A stretch of DNA of 64,000 nt from Lysobacter capsici (GCF_018732085.1 NZ_CP076103.1:4030001-4094000), one strand, 5' to 3'. Positions 44,228 through 52,848 are shown, counted from the first letter of the stretch. Translations and numbers: made by a program. Notes: a model not told the origin generated them from the sequence alone.

Positions 44228-44400
44228 GCCAATGGAAGCACCACGTCACCGAATTCACCTACCAGTTATTCGAGGCGCCGATGCGCGAACGCATCCAGCG
44301 CGAACTCGATCAGCGCGGCGAACAGGGCTGGGAACTGGTCGCGGTCGAACACGACCCGGGCATTCTCGGCACCCGCCTGTATTTCAAGCAGCCGGCATGA
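44224..44400 (+). CDS. DUF4177-like small protein
   Basis: A 58-residue protein starting at the ATG at 44224, four bases overlapping the RHH stop. It reads SQWKHHVTEFTYQLFEAP and QRELDQRGEQGWELVAVEHD and ends LYFKQPA, which matches the short DUF4177 pattern (aromatic strand, helix, GWELV strand). The function is unknown. It is the last gene of the SPFH operon. Confidence 0.8.
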   Translation: MSQWKHHVTEFTYQLFEAPMRERIQRELDQRGEQGWELVAVEHDPGILGTRLYFKQPA

Positions 44401-44486
44401 ACCGCGCGCGCGCCGCCGGCGGCTCGCCAGCCCGGCTTGCGACCGGCACCGTGGCACGCCGCGGCCGCAGCCGTTAACCTGAGCCC

Positions 44487-45290
44487 ATGCGCGGCCCCGG
44501 CACTGTCCTGATCAACACGCCCGAGATCGAACTGTGGCCGGGCGGCCTGCTGCGCGCGCGCAGCAACCACGACGCCCGCGCCCTGGCGCGCGCGCGACAC
44601 GTGCTGCGGCGCAAGCGCGACGGCCGTTTCCTCGCCGCCGACCTGCCCGAGGGGCTGCTGCCGCTGGTCCACCGACTGATGCGCGAGGACGGCATCGACG
44701 CCGCGCTCGACGCCCTGGACAGCATCGTCGAATACCGCCGCGAAGGCCTGGTCCGCGTGCATGCGCTGCCACTGGACCGGATCGAACACCGGCTCGACGC
44801 GCTCGGCCTGGACGGCGCCGCCTACGAACAACGCACCGGCCTGACGTTGATCGCCGAACCCGACCGGCTGGCGCTGGCCGGCATCGACCGCTTCCGCCGC
44901 CCGCTGTGGCTGCACCCGGCCGCCGCGCGCGCCTGGACCCACCTGCGACAGGCCGCGCAACGCGACGGCATCGTGCTCGACGCGATCTCCGGCTACCGCA
45001 GCCACGATTACCAACTGGGCATCTTCGAACGCAAACTCGCGCGCGGCCTGGGCGTCGAGGAGATCCTCACCGTCAACGCCGCGCCGGGCTACAGCGAACA
45101 CCACAGCGGTCTGGCGCTGGACATCGGCACGCCGGGCGAGCCGCCGGCGGAAGAATCGTTCGAACACACCGCGGCCTTCGCCTGGCTGCGCGAGCGCGCC
45201 GGCGGCTACGGCTATGCGATGAGTTATCCGCGCGGCAATCCGCACGGGATCGTCTACGAACCCTGGCACTGGCGCTACACGCCGGCATGA
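44487..45290 (+). CDS. M15-family D-alanyl-D-alanine carboxypeptidase (VanY-type)
   Basis: A 267-residue protein. The C-terminal half carries the VanY/M15 zinc peptidase signature: ISGYRSHDYQLGIFERKL, the first ligands in PGYSEHHSGLALDIG (His and Asp) and the last in IVYEPWHWRY (His). The N-terminal 130 residues are a separate region with LVHRLMREDGIDAALDAL. No signal peptide is evident, so localisation is unclear. It cleaves terminal D-Ala from peptidoglycan stem peptides by family analogy. Confidence 0.88.
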   Translation: MRGPGTVLINTPEIELWPGGLLRARSNHDARALARARHVLRRKRDGRFLAADLPEGLLPLVHRLMREDGIDAALDALDSIVEYRREGLVRVHALPLDRIEHRLDALGLDGAAYEQRTGLTLIAEPDRLALAGIDRFRRPLWLHPAAARAWTHLRQAAQRDGIVLDAISGYRSHDYQLGIFERKLARGLGVEEILTVNAAPGYSEHHSGLALDIGTPGEPPAEESFEHTAAFAWLRERAGGYGYAMSYPRGNPHGIVYEPWHWRYTPA

Positions 45291-45448
45291 GCGCGCCGGC
45301 CTGAGCGCGATCCACGGTGCGATGCCGGCCTGAGTGCGTCGACGCGGCCGGACCGATCGGTGAATCGGCAACCCAGCGCGGCGAAGCCTGGGCTCCATGT
45401 GCCGCAGCCCGTCACTCAGCCAACGTTGTGGCACCACTGGCTACAAAA

Positions 45449-45471
45449 CGGTACGCATCGCATGCGTACCG
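45449..45471. promoter_or_regulatory. Perfect 10-bp inverted repeat, candidate operator
   Basis: CGGTACGCAT and ATGCGTACCG are separated by CGC. The dyad sits 62 bp upstream of the ATG of the membrane protein gene at 45533. Its size fits a binding site for a dimeric TetR- or GntR-like regulator; no such regulator is adjacent. It lacks a T run, so a terminator is less likely. Confidence 0.4.
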
Positions 45472-45532
45472 CCGCGGGACCAGGCGGGGTCGTCGAATCC
45501 AATCGCAATCCGATCCGCTCAAGGAACGTCGC

Positions 45533-45928
45533 ATGAGCCCCCTCCGGTTCTGGCCGCTCGCCGCCCTGCTGTTCGCGCTGCCGTTCCTGTATTTCTTCGG
45601 CCAGTCGTGGATCGCCGACGGCCATGGCCTGTCGCAGTCGCTGTACACCGGCGCGATGAATTTCTTCTACATCGGCCTGCCGCAGGCCTTGATCGCGCTG
45701 ACCTGCCTGCTCGCCAGCGTGCGCCGCACCACCACGCTGGCGTTCCTGATCCTGGCCGACGGCTTGTTCGCGACATTCACGATCTGGACCTACGGCAAGG
45801 TCGACACCTCGATCGGCTGGTTCGTGCTTTACCTGCCCGGGTCCATCGCGGTGCTGGCGCTGGCCAGCCTGCTGTGGCTGGCCTACTCGACCTCGCGCCG
45901 CCGCGCCCCCACCGCCGCCGGAGCCTGA
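45533..45928 (+). CDS. Small four-helix membrane protein
   Basis: 131 residues from the ATG at 45533 with AAGGA 7-11 bases upstream. Transmembrane helices are at about 5-23, 40-60, 68-88 and 94-116. It contains GAMNFFYIGLPQALIALT and TTLAFLILADGLFATFTIW. No family is recognised. It ends 3 bp before the methyltransferase gene, so the two form an operon. Confidence 0.78.
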   Translation: MSPLRFWPLAALLFALPFLYFFGQSWIADGHGLSQSLYTGAMNFFYIGLPQALIALTCLLASVRRTTTLAFLILADGLFATFTIWTYGKVDTSIGWFVLYLPGSIAVLALASLLWLAYSTSRRRAPTAAGA

Positions 45929-45931
45929 GCC

Positions 45932-46636
45932 ATGGCCCACGCATCTCCCCGTCACAGCGATGCACGCGTGCTCGAAGCCTGGCGCGAGAACGCCGCGCCC
46001 TGGACCCAGACCGTGCGCGCGCAGGCGATCGAAAGCCGGCGCCTGGTCACCGACCGCGCCGTCGTCGACGCCGCGTTGCGGCTGGCGCCGCGCAGCGTGC
46101 TCGACCTGGGCTGCGGCGAAGGCTGGCTGAGCCGCGCGTTGTGCCTGCACGGCATCGAGGTGCATGGCGTCGATGCGATACCCGACTTGATCGACGCCGC
46201 GCGCCGGCTGCAGGGCGACGCCCATGCAGTGCAGCCGCGTTACGACTGCCTGAGTTACGAGGCCATCGCCGAAGGCGCCCTGTGCGCACGCTACGACCTG
46301 GCGATCTGCAACTTCTCCCTGCTCGGCGACGACAGCGTGGCTGGCTTGCTGGGCGCGATGCCGGCCTTGTTGAACCCGCGCGGCCATGTGCTGATCCAGA
46401 CCCTGCATCCGCCGCAAGCCTGCGGCGAAGCGCCCTACCTCGACGGCTGGCGCGACGGCAGCTGGGCCGGCTGCGACGCGGCCTTCGGCGAACCGGCGCC
46501 GTGGTATTTCCGCACCATCGGCGGCTGGGTCGCGTTGCTCGAACGCAGCGGCCTGCGATTGCGCGAATTGGCTGAGCCGGTGCATCCGGTGAGCGGGCGG
46601 CCGGTTTCGTTGATGCTGATCGCGGAGGCGGGTTAG
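45932..46636 (+). CDS. Class I SAM-dependent methyltransferase
   Basis: A 234-residue protein. Motif I is SVLDLGCGEGWLSRALCLHG and the post-I acidic residue is in VHGVDAIPDLIDAAR; motif IV region is YDLAICNFSLLGDD. The C-terminal WYFRTIGGWVALLERSGLRL is typical of small-molecule methyltransferases of the UbiG/Coq5-like superfamily. The substrate is not known. Second gene of a two-gene operon. Confidence 0.85.
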   Translation: MAHASPRHSDARVLEAWRENAAPWTQTVRAQAIESRRLVTDRAVVDAALRLAPRSVLDLGCGEGWLSRALCLHGIEVHGVDAIPDLIDAARRLQGDAHAVQPRYDCLSYEAIAEGALCARYDLAICNFSLLGDDSVAGLLGAMPALLNPRGHVLIQTLHPPQACGEAPYLDGWRDGSWAGCDAAFGEPAPWYFRTIGGWVALLERSGLRLRELAEPVHPVSGRPVSLMLIAEAG

Positions 46637-46709
46637 GCGGGCGCTTGCGATTCGGATGCGCTCAATGCCTTGCAACCTGTCTCATGCATCGCGGTTGCGC
46701 TGTTATCTG

Positions 46710-47215
46710 AGACCAAAGCATCGGGACTGAAGCCTTTCCCAAGGAGACCTCGAAGCTGCGATGTGTTTTTCTACGAGAACACTTCACAACCCACACGCCT
46801 CTCCCGCAAGAGACTTCGCTGCCGCCCGTCTCAGGCATCAAGATTACGCGGCCACCTGAAACAAAAGCGTCGGGGCTGAAGCCCCTCCCACAAGAAACCT
46901 CGCCGCCATGAAGTCTCTTGCACAAGAGATTTTTTGCTCATGTAGTCGCTTGCGAGAAAGACTTTTTGGTTATGCAGTTTTTTTGAAAAAGGCATCGCAG
47001 CCGCGAGGTTTTTTGTGGGAGGGGCTTCAGTCCCGGCGCTGTTCGCCCAGATCGCCCCACTCGCACACCTAAAAAAAAACCGCACAACCAAAAAGTCTTT
47101 CTCGCGAGCGATCGCCCAAACAAAAAATCTCTTGTGCAGGAGACTTCATGGCGGCGAGTTTTTTTTGTGGGAGGGGCTTCAGCCCCGACGCTGTTCGCTC
47201 AGATCACCCCGCTCG
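46710..47215. repeat. Nested family-1 repeats forming a long inverted repeat
   Basis: The gap 46637-47259 has no gene. About 122-bp arms at 46862-46986 and 47071-47192 are roughly 85-90% inverse complements, including AAGTCTCTTGCACAAGAG and GAGAAAGACTTTTTGGTTAT. Each outer end is a family-1 core (GTGGGAGGGGCTTCAGCCCC), and a further core sits in the 84-bp centre at about 47008-47050. A partial copy is at 46720-46757. The tract can form a large cruciform or hairpin. Confidence 0.85.
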
Positions 47216-47259
47216 CACACCACCCAACTCCTGCAAAAGCTGCTTCGACAGGCGATCCG

Positions 47260-47958
47260 TCAATCCTGCGAACGATTCGTCTTGACCTTGGCGACGTTCG
47301 GTCCTTCGGCATAATCAGCGATCCGCCATAAATACAAGCTGGCATAGCTGCGATACGGCCCCCAGCGCTCGCCGAGTTCGGCCAACGCCTTCGGTGCCGG
47401 CATCGCATCGAGCGTGTCGACCCGCTGCGCGCCCTTGCGGATGCCGAGGTCGTCGACCGGCAGGATGTCGGGGCGGCCGAGCCGGAACATCAGCATCATC
47501 TCCACCGTCCAGCGGCCGATGCCGCGGATCGGCACCAGCGCGGCGATGATCGCGTCATTGTCCATGCTACCCATGCGCCGCAGATCGGGAATCTCGCCGC
47601 GCGATTCGCGCGCGGCCAGATCACGCAGCGCCAGCAGCTTGTTGCCCGACACGCCGCAGCCGCGCAGGGTCGCATCGTCGCAGCGGCCCAGGGTGTCGTA
47701 ATGCAATCGGCTCGCGCCGATCGCGGTTTCGACCCGGCCGACGATGGTCGAGGCGGCCTTGCCGCTGAGCTGCTGGAACAAGATCGCGCGCGCGAGCGCA
47801 TCGACCGGATCGAAGGATTTGCGCCAGCGCGGATCGGTCGGGATCGGCCCGCCTTCGAGCGCGTCGACCTTCTTCATCCACGCGCCGAGCCTGCGGTCGC
47901 GCTTGCTCAGATGCGCGTAGGCGGCCTGCGCGTCGTAGCCACGAACCTGGCGCGGCAT
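47260..47958 (-). CDS. DNA-3-methyladenine glycosylase, AlkA/HhH-GPD family
   Basis: 232 residues from the ATG at 47958; the frame continues upstream through DUF423 only by chance. Features are LARAILFQQLSGKAASTIVGR, the helix-hairpin-helix LVPIRGIGRWTVEMMLMF and the catalytic Asp in DILPVDDLGIRKG. It lacks the N-terminal domain of E. coli AlkA and corresponds to the shorter AlkA-like glycosylases. It excises alkylated bases. It starts 3 bp after DUF423 ends, so they form an operon. Confidence 0.92.
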   Translation of the reverse strand: MPRQVRGYDAQAAYAHLSKRDRRLGAWMKKVDALEGGPIPTDPRWRKSFDPVDALARAILFQQLSGKAASTIVGRVETAIGASRLHYDTLGRCDDATLRGCGVSGNKLLALRDLAARESRGEIPDLRRMGSMDNDAIIAALVPIRGIGRWTVEMMLMFRLGRPDILPVDDLGIRKGAQRVDTLDAMPAPKALAELGERWGPYRSYASLYLWRIADYAEGPNVAKVKTNRSQD

Positions 47959-47960
47959 GC

Positions 47961-48362
47961 TCAGCGCCTCAGGGCATCGATGGCGTAGACCAGCCACGCC
48001 AAGATCATCAGACTGCCGCCATAGGGCAGCAGCCGGGTCGAGCTGCCCAGAAAATACGCGCAGGCCAGGCCGCCGGCGAACACCAGCGTGCCGATCAGCA
48101 CCGCGATCAACGCGTAGCGGCCCAGGGCGCGGCGCGCCAACGGCGCCAGCGCGGCGAGCGCGATGCCGTGACCGAAGGCGTACATCGCCGCGGTCTGCAG
48201 GCGCGACTGCCCGGCCGGATCGGCCACATGCGCGGCGTAGGCCGACAAGGCAACCGCGAGCGCGGCCAGCAAGGCCCCGGCGGCGGCCAACAATCGCGAC
48301 GAAAACGGCAATGGGAACAACGCGGCTCGCCCATCGCGGGCGTCGTGCGCGGGAAGGTTCAT
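47961..48362 (-). CDS. DUF423 family membrane protein
   Basis: 133 residues from the ATG at 48362 (an ATG at 48377 would add 5). Four transmembrane helices are seen at about 20-42, 52-72, 77-97 and 105-127. The motif LSAYAAHVADPAGQSRLQTA and AMYAFGHGIALAALA are the DUF423 (YgdD-like) signature, as is the late GGSLMILAW. The function is unknown. First gene of the operon with the glycosylase. Confidence 0.9.
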   Translation of the reverse strand: MNLPAHDARDGRAALFPLPFSSRLLAAAGALLAALAVALSAYAAHVADPAGQSRLQTAAMYAFGHGIALAALAPLARRALGRYALIAVLIGTLVFAGGLACAYFLGSSTRLLPYGGSLMILAWLVYAIDALRR

Positions 48363-48429
48363 GCGTGTGAAAACCATGGGATTCGCGGAACGCCACGATA
48401 GCAGCGGGCTGCGATCTGCGCCGCATCGT

Positions 48430-48705
48430 CTGCGGCGCATCGATCGCGCGATCCGGGCGCCTGCATCGGCTGCGCCGCAGGCGACGCTCGCGCCTGCGCG
48501 CATCTCGCGGCACACATGGCACACGAGCACGATTCGAAACCTACCCGTCGGCCCGCGGTTTCGGGCGCTGCGCCGCATCGATCGCGATCCGGGCGCCTGC
48601 ATCGTCTGCGCCGCAGGCGACGCTCGCGCCTGCGCGCATCCGGCGGCACGCATGGCTCACGACCACGATCCGAAACGCACCCGTCAGCCGGCGGTTTCGC
48701 GCGCG
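48430..48705. repeat. 136-bp tandem duplication
   Basis: Two head-to-tail copies, about 48430-48565 and 48566-48705, share long identical stretches such as GATCCGGGCGCCTGCATCG and GACGCTCGCGCCTGCGCGCA at a 136-bp offset. They differ at scattered positions. The 423-bp gap contains no supported gene; a minus-strand frame stays open but is Arg/Ala-rich. Confidence 0.82.
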
Positions 48706-48706
48706 C

Positions 48707-48740
48707 AAAAAAAAACGCGCCGCGGAAAACCGCGGCGCGT
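48707..48740 (-). terminator. Rho-independent terminator of the SRPBCC gene
   Basis: The 11-bp stem ACGCGCCGCGG/CCGCGGCGCGT has an AAAA loop. On the minus strand it is followed by nine T residues. It lies 45 bp after the stop at 48786. Confidence 0.92.
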
Positions 48741-48785
48741 CTTCGTCCGCGACACCGCCTCGGCGGCGTCGCGATATGGCGCGGC

Positions 48786-49877
48786 TTACTTGACCGGCCA
48801 GTACACGTCGAACTTGCCCAGCGCCGGATCGAAGCTTTCGTCGATGCCGGCCTTCCACGCTTCGTACGGACGATCCGTGGTGGTGTAGCCGCGGGTCAGC
48901 GCCCAGGCGCGGACCGCGTCGCGCACCGGCGGCAGCGCGGCGAAGTTGTGGCCGCTGCTGGAGGAGACGACGACCTTGGTCGGCGCCAGCAACTCGGCCT
49001 TGACCGGGTTGCCCGGGCCGTCGATCTTGACGTCGAGCTTGGTCGCTTCGGTGCTGGTGTCGCCGATCTTGCGCACCTGCTGGACCACGTCGAACGAGTA
49101 GGTCTCGGCGCCGAATTCGTTGGTCACGATGCGGACCGGACCGACCGCCTCGAGACCGTTGGCGGCGATGACCTTCTTGATCCATTCCATATTGGAGTGG
49201 ATCTGGCCCTTGATCTTGTCGTTGTCGCGCTCGACCGCGGCGGTCACGCTGAGCACGTTCTCGGCCGGACGGTCGACGATCTTCGGCGCGCCGGCCGGAT
49301 CGGATTCCGACAGCTTGGAATAGTCGTAGTTCGGCACCGTCGCGAGCAGGTTGCTCAGTCGCGCCAGGCCCATCTTGACGTCTTCGCCGACGTTGCTGCT
49401 CACGTACAGGCCCGAGTAGCGGCCCAGCAGGTCCCAACCGTAGTCGACGTCGTAGGTCTGGGTGATCTCGACGTTGCGGTTGTTCTTGCCGGTCGGCTTG
49501 AGGGTGAACTCCGAGCGCTTGTTGTCGCCGCGCTCGACGCTGGTGATCTTGTAGCCGACCAGCTTGCCCGGCTCGCTCTTGACGATTTCCCAGCTGCCGT
49601 TGCCCAGGCCGCGTTCCTTGGACGAATACTCCAGGCGGGCGCCGACGCCCTCTTCCTTGCCGACAAGCTTGAGCTCCATGTTCGGATCGCGCAGAGCCAG
49701 CGGGTTCCAATCCTTGAAGCGGCGCATGCTGTTCAAGGTGTCGAACACGATGGTCAGCTTGCGGTTGGTCTCAACCGAGTGCGACAGATGGCGGCTCGAC
49801 GGCAGTGCGATGCCGACTACCAGGAACAGCACGGCGACGATCGCCAGTGAAATCAGAATCTCGATCAGACGGGTCAT
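48786..49877 (-). CDS. SRPBCC/polyketide-cyclase-like protein with membrane anchor
   Basis: A 363-residue protein. An N-terminal transmembrane helix at about 5-26 anchors it, followed by an SRPBCC-type domain starting VETNRKLTIVFDTLNSMRRF and DWNPLALRDPNMELK, with GLGNGSWEIVKSEPGKLVGY and VEITQTYDVDYGWDLLGRYSGLYV. The C-terminal half (KKVIAANGLEAVGPVRIVTN) resembles a GyrI-like effector-binding domain. It may bind a hydrophobic ligand at the membrane. Monocistronic, with a strong terminator. Confidence 0.85.
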   Translation of the reverse strand: MTRLIEILISLAIVAVLFLVVGIALPSSRHLSHSVETNRKLTIVFDTLNSMRRFKDWNPLALRDPNMELKLVGKEEGVGARLEYSSKERGLGNGSWEIVKSEPGKLVGYKITSVERGDNKRSEFTLKPTGKNNRNVEITQTYDVDYGWDLLGRYSGLYVSSNVGEDVKMGLARLSNLLATVPNYDYSKLSESDPAGAPKIVDRPAENVLSVTAAVERDNDKIKGQIHSNMEWIKKVIAANGLEAVGPVRIVTNEFGAETYSFDVVQQVRKIGDTSTEATKLDVKIDGPGNPVKAELLAPTKVVVSSSSGHNFAALPPVRDAVRAWALTRGYTTTDRPYEAWKAGIDESFDPALGKFDVYWPVK

Positions 49878-50236
49878 TCAGGTTCTCCAGGGCCGGGCCC
49901 GGATCGGGCCGGGGGCGCAGACCCACAATCGTAGCAAGATAAATCCCGGCTAGGACAGCCGTCACAGCGAAGAAAATTCGCCGGATCGCCCACTTGGACC
50001 ATCGCGTCGCGAAAAGCCGGGAAATCACCGGCTTTTCACCGCCTGGCGAACGCATTCGCCACGGTACGCGGCGGCCGCGCGGATGCGGATGCGCAAATTC
50101 GGACAAGTCCGCGGGGGCCGCGAGTGCGCGGCGCGGGCACGATCGGTGCCCACAATGCGCCAGTACGCGGCTCGATGCGCGGCCGAAGCGCCGACGCGAA
50201 CGCCCGGCGCGGCGCGCCGGGCCGGGAACGCTTCGA
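49878..50236. other. Intergenic stretch
   Basis: About 360 bp between two leftward transcription units. No gene, repeat-family copy or hairpin stands out. The part close to 49878 is moderately AT-richer and likely contains the promoter of the SRPBCC gene. Confidence 0.5.
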
Positions 50237-50890
50237 TCAGACCAGTTGCAGCTCGAACGCCTTGAGCACCGCGCGGGTGCGGTCGCGCACGCCCAGCTTG
50301 GAGAGAATATTGGACACGTGGTTCTTGATCGTCCCCTCCGCCACGCCCAGCGAATTGGCGATTTCCTTGTTGGAAAAGCCGCCGGCCATCAGCCGCAGGA
50401 TCTCGGTCTCGCGCTCGGTCAGCGGGTCGGGCCGGTCCAGGCTGACGAAGTCGTTGCGCATATGCTCCAGCCCCGACAGCAGGCGCTGGGTCACCGCCGG
50501 CTGGACCAGCGAACCGCCGTCGGCCACCGCCTGGATCGCGCCGACCAACTGCGCCAGCGACACGTCCTTGAGCAGATAGCCCTTGGCGCCGGCCTTGAGC
50601 CCGGCCAGCACCAGTTGGTCGTCGTCGAAGGTGGTCAGGATGATGGTCGGCGGCAGGTAGCCCGCGCGCGACAGCGCCTGCAGGGCCTCCAGGCCGGACA
50701 TCACCGGCATGCGCATGTCCATCAGGACCACGTCCGGGCGGATCTGCGGAATGATCTCGACCGCGTGGCGGCCGTCGCCGGCCTCGGCCACGACCTCGAT
50801 GCCCTCGGCCAGGGCGAGCAGCGAGCGCACCCCCTGCCGGACCAGGGTCTGGTCGTCGACCAGCAATACGCGGATGGGGTTGGGGATCAT
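50237..50890 (-). CDS. LuxR/NarL-type response regulator
   Basis: 217 residues from the ATG at 50890. The receiver domain has VLLVDDQTLVRQG, the phospho-acceptor Asp in VVLMDMRMPVMSG (about 55), the Thr in IILTTFDDD and the Lys in GYLLKDVS. The C-terminal HTH is LTERETEILRLMAGGFSNKE through IKNHVSNILSKLGVRDR. The start overlaps the stop of the upstream kinase by 4 bp (ATGA), so translation is coupled. Targets are unknown. Confidence 0.92.
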   Translation of the reverse strand: MIPNPIRVLLVDDQTLVRQGVRSLLALAEGIEVVAEAGDGRHAVEIIPQIRPDVVLMDMRMPVMSGLEALQALSRAGYLPPTIILTTFDDDQLVLAGLKAGAKGYLLKDVSLAQLVGAIQAVADGGSLVQPAVTQRLLSGLEHMRNDFVSLDRPDPLTERETEILRLMAGGFSNKEIANSLGVAEGTIKNHVSNILSKLGVRDRTRAVLKAFELQLV

Positions 50891-52089
50891 GCAAGCGCTC
50901 CTTCGCGGGCCATGGCGGCCGCGGTGGCGGGGAGTGTCAGCTGCAGGCAAAAGCCCGCCTCGGCCCGGGTTTCGATGAGAAGTTGGCCGCCGTACTGCTG
51001 CAACCGCTCGCGCATGCCGCGCAAGCCGTTGCCGGCGATCAGGTGATCGGCGCCGCGGCCGTCGTCGCGCGCGCTCATGACGATCTGTTCGCCGCTGCGG
51101 CGCACGTCGATCCACAAGTGCTGCGCGCCGGCATGGCGCACGGTGTTGGTGATGATCTCCTGGGTGCAGCGCAGCAGCACGTGGGCGCGCTCGGGATCGT
51201 CCAGGGTCAGGGGCGTTTCTATGTCCATGCGGATGTCCAGCGCCGGTACGTTTTCGGCCAGCGGACGCAGCGCCAGGGCCAGATCGATCGCGCCGTTCTC
51301 GCGCAATTGGCTGACCGCCTCGCGCACGTCGGTGAGCAGCAGCCTGGCCAGAGTATGCGCCTGCTGCACGTGTTCCTTGACCCGACCTTCGGACAGGTGG
51401 CCGGCGACCTCCAGGTTCAGGCTCAGCGCGGTCAGGTGGTGGCCGAGCAGATCGTGCAGTTCGCGCGAGATCCGGGTGCGCTCGTTGATCCGCGCGCTTT
51501 CGGCCAGCAGGGCGCGGGTCGCGCGCAGTTCGGCGTTGAGCCGGCGCTGGTCCTCGCGGGCCTGGGCCTGCTGCATCGCCACCAGGGAGCTGACGAACAC
51601 CAGGCTGGAGAAGCCGGCATAGGCCAGCGACTGCACGATCGCGACCAGCAGCGGCTGGCCGATGGCGATCACGAACACCGGGATGATCGACAGATTGCCC
51701 AGCACCAGCCAGGCCGCGCCGACCCGCAGCGGCAGCAGCCACGGCAGCAGCCCGGCCACGACCATCAGCAAAATGCTGCCGATGCCGCTGTTGGAGTAGT
51801 AGCCGACCCCGATCGCGCAGGCGGTCAGGACCAGGACCATGGCGTAGTCGGTCGGCCCCGGCCGGCGCTGGCCCAGGCCGCGGCTGGCCCACCAGTACAC
51901 CGCGCCGAAGGCCAGGTGGATCGCGACCCAGCGCAGGATCAGCAGGAAGAAGGTGTGCTCGCTGCCGCCGGGCAGGGTGGCGGCCGCTTCCGGCTCCAGC
52001 CACATGATCACCAGCCAGCACCCCGCCATGCCCCAGGTGAACAGCCCGGCGAACCGCATGAGTTGAGTAGGAGTGAGGCGAGCCAGCAT
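50887..52089 (-). CDS. Sensor histidine kinase, HisKA_3 (DesK/NarX-like)
   Basis: A 400-residue protein. About six transmembrane helices occupy residues 10-165, followed by a coiled-coil linker (QQAQAREDQRRLNAELRATR). The HisKA_3 dimerisation domain has the phospho-acceptor His in RISRELHDLLGHHLTALSLN. The ATPase domain includes CTQEIITNTVRHAGAQ, DDGRGADHLIAGNGLRGMRER and a terminal FCLQLTLP. The membrane sensor type resembles DesK-like proteins that sense the bilayer, but the signal is unknown. It is cotranscribed with the LuxR-type regulator. Confidence 0.92.
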   Translation of the reverse strand: MLARLTPTQLMRFAGLFTWGMAGCWLVIMWLEPEAAATLPGGSEHTFFLLILRWVAIHLAFGAVYWWASRGLGQRRPGPTDYAMVLVLTACAIGVGYYSNSGIGSILLMVVAGLLPWLLPLRVGAAWLVLGNLSIIPVFVIAIGQPLLVAIVQSLAYAGFSSLVFVSSLVAMQQAQAREDQRRLNAELRATRALLAESARINERTRISRELHDLLGHHLTALSLNLEVAGHLSEGRVKEHVQQAHTLARLLLTDVREAVSQLRENGAIDLALALRPLAENVPALDIRMDIETPLTLDDPERAHVLLRCTQEIITNTVRHAGAQHLWIDVRRSGEQIVMSARDDGRGADHLIAGNGLRGMRERLQQYGGQLLIETRAEAGFCLQLTLPATAAAMAREGALA

Positions 52090-52230
52090 GAATGCATGCT
52101 AACGGTATGGGCGGTCCCGCCGAGCCGTCCAGAAGTCATGCACTTGCCGTTCGCCCCGGGCGGACGGCCATGCGATAATCGGGACGCCGGCACGGAACGC
52201 GTGCCGGTTTTTGAATACTTGGAGCGTGGA

Positions 52231-52848
52231 ATGTCGATCGTCGTCCGCGACGTGCGTGAGCACGAGCTGGATTCCGTCCTTGCCCTCAACAACGCCGCCG
52301 GCCCCGCGATCCTGCCGCTGGATGCGGCCCGTCTGCGTCATTTCTTCGACAGCGCCGAATATTTCCGCGTCGCCGAGCGCGACGGGACCCTGGCCGGTTT
52401 CTTGATTGGGATGGGCGCCAATACCGATCACGACAGCAGCAATTTCCGCTGGTTTCGCGATCGTCATCCGGATTTCTTCTATATCGACCGCATCGTCGTC
52501 GCCAGCCGGCGCCGCGGTGGCGGTGTCGGCCGCGCGTTCTATGCCGACGCCCAGAGCTACGCCGAGCTGCGCTATCCGCAGCTGGCCTGCGAGGTGTTCC
52601 TCGAAGGCGGCAACGATCCGGCGCTGCTGTTCCATGGCAGCTTCGGTTTCCGCGAGGTCGGCCAGCACGTGATGGAAGAAGCCGGGGTCCGCGCGGCGAT
52701 GCTGATGAAGCCGCTGTGCAGCTACGCCTGGGTGCGCGAAACCTACGGCGACGCCCTGCCCGAAGCCAGCTGGCTGACCCGTCCGCGGGTGCCGGTGCAG
52801 CGCGTGCGCGACCAGGCCGCGCAGCGGCCGACCGGGACGTGCCCGTGA
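52231..52848 (+). CDS. GNAT-family N-acetyltransferase upstream of minC
   Basis: 205 residues from the ATG at 52231. GNAT features are FYIDRIVVASRRRGGGVGRAFYADAQSYA (acetyl-CoA loop) and LLFHGSFGFREVGQHVMEE. The C-terminal extension of about 40 residues (YAWVRETYGDALPEASWL) is beyond the core fold. The substrate is unknown. Its stop overlaps the start of minC in GTGA, so it is translationally coupled to the division-site operon. Confidence 0.86.
   Translation: MSIVVRDVREHELDSVLALNNAAGPAILPLDAARLRHFFDSAEYFRVAERDGTLAGFLIGMGANTDHDSSNFRWFRDRHPDFFYIDRIVVASRRRGGGVGRAFYADAQSYAELRYPQLACEVFLEGGNDPALLFHGSFGFREVGQHVMEEAGVRAAMLMKPLCSYAWVRETYGDALPEASWLTRPRVPVQRVRDQAAQRPTGTCP

Noticed and set aside
50983..52848. 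621-codon plus-strand frame spanning the kinase gene and the GNAT gene
   Set aside because: Only the last 205 codons (from 52231) are coding; the earlier part is antisense to the histidine kinase.
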